A DNA stretch of 34,410 bases from NCBI GenBank assembly GCA_025937755.1, contig JAICQR010000012.1:1-34410 (forward strand), read 5' to 3'. The notes below the pieces were generated by a model, which saw nothing but the letters and a program-made list of their open reading frames with translations, searched no databases and was not told where the DNA came from. The DNA is from Gemmatimonadales bacterium (GTDB taxonomy: Bacteria; Gemmatimonadota; Gemmatimonadetes; Gemmatimonadales; GWC2-71-9). The position numbers and the translations under genes are program-made. Shown here piece by piece: positions 31,346-34,410 of this stretch. Position 1 is the first letter of the stretch. Every line of letters begins with the position of its first letter.

Positions 31346-31672
31346 GTGACCGTAAGCCCTGGACTCAAGCGAATCCGCCAGAGCCTGATCCTGATGCTGC
31401 TGGGACTGGTGCCGATGTTCCTGTGGCTGCTGCTGATCGCGCCCACGGCGCTGATGCCGGGCGGGCTCTCGCCCGGCGCCGCGGCGGTGCTGTTCGGACT
31501 TTCCGGCGGCATCACGGTGCTGTCGCTCGTGGCCTATCGCGAGCTGACGGCGGTGCGGCTGGATGCGGGCGCCCCCGAGCGGCCCATGGCGGCGATCATT
31601 GCGATGTTCGCGGTTGCTGGCGCAGTATTTTCGCTGGTGGTGTTGCTGTATGGAGTGCGCCGGCTGATGTAG
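31346..31672 (+). CDS. Hypothetical membrane protein
   Basis: 108 aa with three hydrophobic segments; GTG start. Confidence 0.65.
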   Translation: MTVSPGLKRIRQSLILMLLGLVPMFLWLLLIAPTALMPGGLSPGAAAVLFGLSGGITVLSLVAYRELTAVRLDAGAPERPMAAIIAMFAVAGAVFSLVVLLYGVRRLM

Positions 31673-31799
31673 CCGGAGGGCAATATCGAGCGAAAGGCGA
31701 AGTAGCGGCCCGGACGGCAAGCCACTACTCTACCCCATCGTCTCTCCGAGGGCCTGGCGCCCCGGCAAGCGGTCCGTCATCACTCTTCTGGAGCATGTC

Positions 31800-31979
31800 A
31801 TGGCAACTCGTCTCGAAAAGACCATCAAGCGCGAGCTCGAGCTCGACGGCAATCTCTACACCGTGGCGATCGGTCCGGAGGGGATCAAGATGACGCCCAA
31901 GGGCGGCCGCAAGGGCACCGAGTTGACCTGGCGCCAGGTGCTGGGCAGCGCCGCCGCGCCTGAGTCCGCCGGCTTCTAG
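31800..31979 (+). CDS. 59-aa hypothetical protein (not in the ORF track)
   Basis: Translation MATRLEKTIKRELELDGNLYTVAIGPEGIKMTPKGGRKGTELTWRQVLGSAAAPESAGF*; TGGAG upstream. Confidence 0.65.
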   Translation: MATRLEKTIKRELELDGNLYTVAIGPEGIKMTPKGGRKGTELTWRQVLGSAAAPESAGF

Positions 31980-31991
31980 CTCGCTCGAGGT

Positions 31992-32037
31992 TGCGCCGGC
32001 CGGAAGGAGCCCTCGGGTTCCCTTCGCGGTCGGCGCA
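31992..32037 (+). promoter_or_regulatory. Long imperfect hairpin directly upstream of the DUF2007 gene
   Basis: TGCGCCG(31992-31998)/CGGCGCA(32031-32037) with internal GGAAGG/CCCTTC-type pairing. Confidence 0.5.
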
Positions 32038-32042
32038 CTCAC

Positions 32043-32228
32043 ATGAAGCAGGTGTACATCGCCTCGGGCCCGGCCGACGCCGAATTTATCCGCGCCCTGC
32101 TCCGCGCCGAAGGCATCGGCGCGGTGGTGCAGGGCGATAGCGCGCTGCCCTCCGCCCCACTCCCCTCCGTCTGGGTGCCGGACGAAGACGTACCCCGAGC
32201 CCGCGAATTGCTTGACGATTCGGCGTGA
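32043..32228 (+). CDS. DUF2007-type putative signal-transducing protein
   Basis: MKQVYIASGPADAEFIRALLRAEGIGAVVQGDS...PSVWVPDEDVPRARELLDD. Confidence 0.85.
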   Translation: MKQVYIASGPADAEFIRALLRAEGIGAVVQGDSALPSAPLPSVWVPDEDVPRARELLDDSA

Positions 32229-32626
32229 CTCCCATTCTGCTCTACGACGCCACCTGCGGCTTCTGCGCCGCGAGCATCCAGTTCGTCCTCCGCCATGAAC
32301 GCCGCCACATCCTGACGTTCGCGCCCCTCGACGGTGCCATCGGACGTAAGGTGCGCGCCACCTGGCCCGACGTGGCCGCGGCCGACACCATGATCCTGCT
32401 TGATGGCACCCCAGGACGCCCGCAGCTTCGCTCCGATGCGGCACTCAGCGTCGCGGCGATGATGGGAGGCCCGTGGCGCCTGGCATCCATCGCACGGCTT
32501 GTGCCCCGTCGCCTTCGTGATGCACTGTACGATCTGGTAGCGCGCCATCGGCACCGCCTGGCAGACGCCTCGGCGTGCCTGATACCGCCGGCGGACGCGG
32601 CAGACCGCTTCCTTGATCAGAACTGA
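32225..32626 (+). CDS. DUF393 (DCC-type thiol-disulfide oxidoreductase) protein
   Basis: LLYDATCGFCAASIQFVLRHERR; GTG start overlapping upstream stop. Confidence 0.88.
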   Translation: MTPILLYDATCGFCAASIQFVLRHERRHILTFAPLDGAIGRKVRATWPDVAAADTMILLDGTPGRPQLRSDAALSVAAMMGGPWRLASIARLVPRRLRDALYDLVARHRHRLADASACLIPPADAADRFLDQN

Positions 32627-32663
32627 CGCGCAGGCGCCAGTTTCCCTGAACGCCGAGGTCTTC

Positions 32664-33278
32664 ATGCCCGCACATGCCTGCCGGGCCAGCTACCGCGCCG
32701 CTGCGCTGCTGTTGCTGGCCGGGTGCAGTCCCGGCGCCGATCGCACCGATGGCATCGATGGCGCTGGTGGCACCAATGGCGCCGCCAGGTCCGAGTCGCT
32801 CCCGGTGGTAGCCGATACGGTGGATTCTCTTGCCTGGGTGGCGCGCGCCGATGGCATCGGCCCTATCCGCGCCGGCATGACCATCGCCGAAGCGTCCTCC
32901 GCCATCGGCGAATCACTCAAGGTGGACTACTCCGACTTCGGGACCTGCGACTACGTCACGCCATCCATCCTGCCGGAAGGTGTGTCGCTCATGGTCATCA
33001 GTGATACGGTCGAGCGGGTCGATGTTGTGGATCCGAGCGAAGTCCGGACTGCGGCGGGCGCGGGAATCGGGGATGCAGAATCGTCAGTGGTCACGCGCTA
33101 CGGGTCCGCAGCGACCGTCATGCCGCACAAGTACACCGGCCCGGAGGGGCACTACATCGTAGTGACTCCGCCCGGCGATTCGCTGCATCGTATTGTCTTT
33201 GAAACCGACGGCGCCGCGGTGACCATGTTTCGGGTCGGCCGGGCGCCGGCGGTGAACTACGTGGAGGGCTGTGCGTAG
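32664..33278 (+). CDS. Hypothetical lipoprotein
   Basis: Lipobox-like ALLLLAGCSPG; start at ATG 32664. Confidence 0.7.
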   Translation: MPAHACRASYRAAALLLLAGCSPGADRTDGIDGAGGTNGAARSESLPVVADTVDSLAWVARADGIGPIRAGMTIAEASSAIGESLKVDYSDFGTCDYVTPSILPEGVSLMVISDTVERVDVVDPSEVRTAAGAGIGDAESSVVTRYGSAATVMPHKYTGPEGHYIVVTPPGDSLHRIVFETDGAAVTMFRVGRAPAVNYVEGCA

Positions 33279-33289
33279 GGCTCCATCAG

Positions 33290-33309
33290 GGGCGGCCGGA
33301 AGGCCGCCC
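33290..33309. terminator. GC hairpin between convergent lipoprotein and rpsU genes
   Basis: GGGCGGCC-ggaa-GGCCGCCC; no U-tract. Confidence 0.55.
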
Positions 33310-33319
33310 GGTGACTGGC

Positions 33320-33517
33320 CTATTCGTCCCGGCTTGCGCTGCGCTTGCGGCGACGCCGGCGAGCAGCGGCGGCCTTCAACTGGCGCGCCTCGCTCGGCTT
33401 GACGTAGTAGCGCTTCTTGCGGAGTTCCTGCAGCAGCCCTGACCGCTGCACCTTCCGCTTGAACAGGCGGAGCGCCTGCTCGATACGCTCGTCGTCACGC
33501 AGACGGACTTCAATCAT
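33320..33517 (-). CDS. rpsU: 30S ribosomal protein S21
   Basis: IEVRLRDDERIEQALRLFKRKVQRSGLLQELRKKRYYVKPSEARQLKAAAARRRRRKR. Confidence 0.95.
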   Translation of the reverse strand: MIEVRLRDDERIEQALRLFKRKVQRSGLLQELRKKRYYVKPSEARQLKAAAARRRRRKRSASRDE

Positions 33518-33561
33518 TCGAATTCACCCTGCCCTTGTGGCGCTGGGAGTGGAGAGGCAAG

Positions 33562-33595
33562 AACCGGCCGGCCCCATGTAGCGAGCCGGCCGGTT
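33562..33595 (-). terminator. Hairpin downstream of the csp gene
   Basis: AACCGGCCGGC/GCCGGCCGGTT, perfect 11-bp arms, 12-nt loop. Confidence 0.6.
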
Positions 33596-33617
33596 CATTG
33601 TGGTCAGTCCTGATACC

Positions 33618-33830
33618 TCAGGCGCCGAGCCGAACCACGTTCTCGGCCGCGGGGCCCTTCTGGCCCTGAACGACGTCGAACTCCACCCGCTCACCCTCGG
33701 TGAGCGACTTGAAGCCCTGGGCCTGGATGGCCGAGTGGTGCACGAAGCAATCCTTCTGACCGTCCTCCGGCGTGATGAAGCCGAAGCCCTTCGCGTCGTT
33801 GAACCACTTGACCGTTCCGGTTGTACGCAT
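33618..33830 (-). CDS. Cold-shock protein (CspA family)
   Basis: [33 protein letters not shown]...; RNP1 KGFGFI and RNP2 CFVHH. Confidence 0.95.
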   Translation of the reverse strand: MRTTGTVKWFNDAKGFGFITPEDGQKDCFVHHSAIQAQGFKSLTEGERVEFDVVQGQKGPAAENVVRLGA

Positions 33831-34023
33831 GTCCTGTTTTCCTGTTTCCTTGCGGTCCTGAGACCGCGTGTGAATCGTGACAGCCTCACGAAGGCTCCGA
33901 CGGTGGGCCGCGGAATTGCGGCCGCCCCGCGCGATTCACAGTCAACAGAAAGGGGCCGGCACGAAGCCTGGCCCCAAGTGACACTCGGAACTGGTCCGCA
34001 TCGACTGAATGCGGGAATCGCTA
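33831..34023 (-). promoter_or_regulatory. Predicted long structured 5' leader of the csp gene
   Basis: Several perfect inverted repeats between the predicted start and the csp ATG (see findings). Confidence 0.55.
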
Positions 34024-34029
34024 GCCCCG

Positions 34030-34058
34030 ATAATAGCCATTTTGCCCTGTTTCCGCAA
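34030..34058 (-). promoter_or_regulatory. Candidate sigma70-type promoter for csp
   Basis: Minus strand TTGCGG, exactly 17 bp, TATTAT. Confidence 0.55.
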
Positions 34059-34153
34059 TATCCCGCCTCCGCCGTTCCCTTCCCGGGCCCGCGCCCCCAC
34101 CTTCTGAAGATCTCCCGTCGGCACCCCAGCAGGCGGGCGCAAGCGAGGGCCAG

Positions 34154-34410
34154 ATGCGAATTCGCAACCTGTTGCCGTTATTGATCTTGAGTGGTGGATG
34201 CGCCGCCGCCGGGCCGCGGCTGGAGCCGGGGCCTGTCGTCTTCGAGCGCAGCATGGCCGTGGGCGAGTACAGCGTGGTTCGGCTGGAAGAGGACAAGGTC
34301 TACGTCCTGGAGGTGCGATATGGCCGGATTTCGGTCAGCGTCCGGCCCGACAGACCGGGGACCCTGCCGCCCCTGATCAGCTCCAACGTGGTAGGTATCC
34401 GGATCCAGCC
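34154..34410 (+). CDS. Hypothetical lipoprotein, truncated by the window end
   Basis: ATG at 34154: MRIRNLLPLLILSGGCAAAGPRLEPGPVVFERSMAVGEYSVVRLEEDKVYVLEV..., open to the edge. Confidence 0.6.
   Translation, partial: MRIRNLLPLLILSGGCAAAGPRLEPGPVVFERSMAVGEYSVVRLEEDKVYVLEVRYGRISVSVRPDRPGTLPPLISSNVVGIRIQ

Noticed and set aside
31676-31735. Possible c-di-GMP-I (GEMM) riboswitch: GGGCAA, GCGAAAGG and GGACGGCAAGCC resemble GEMM blocks
   Set aside because: The P1b helix around GAAA does not close well, the second domain and its tetraloop receptor are not evident, and block spacing is off. Only a cmsearch with RF01051 could revive it.
33524-33889. 121-aa minus-strand ORF overlapping csp in another frame
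   Set aside because: Arg/Ser-rich alternate-frame translation of the csp gene and its structured leader.
34013-34023. GGAATCGCTAG, identical to a conserved 16S rRNA segment
   Set aside because: Only 11 nt match and flanks diverge; no rRNA gene context, so treated as coincidence within the csp leader.

Overview
High-GC bacterial chromosomal window, probably Gemmatimonadota-like by gene content and style (inference). It is mostly housekeeping and metabolic genes, with no phage, transposon, CRISPR array, tRNA or rRNA found. About 36 CDS are supported, including pruA, cutA, a YfcC transporter, an acyl-ACP desaturase, metH plus a homocysteine methyltransferase/MTHFR fusion, an acyl-CoA dehydrogenase, dacB, an M28 peptidase, a PolX-family protein, nth, a DUF255 thioredoxin-like protein, rpsU and csp. 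Two are short genes missing from the ORF track. The strongest non-coding signal is a SAM-II-type riboswitch upstream of metH. It has a promoter, the aptamer with a supportable pseudoknot, an intrinsic terminator before the ribosome-binding site, and a candidate antiterminator that uses both the P1 3' strand and the terminator 5' arm. Other points of interest are a long multi-hairpin leader upstream of the cold-shock gene, a PolX homolog whose polymerase carboxylates look lost while its PHP motifs are retained, and dispersed 7-bp and 8-bp tandem arrays at gene ends that supply stop codons in all three frames, one of which lies inside a coding sequence. All structures and family calls come from reading the sequence by eye; no folding or database search was run.
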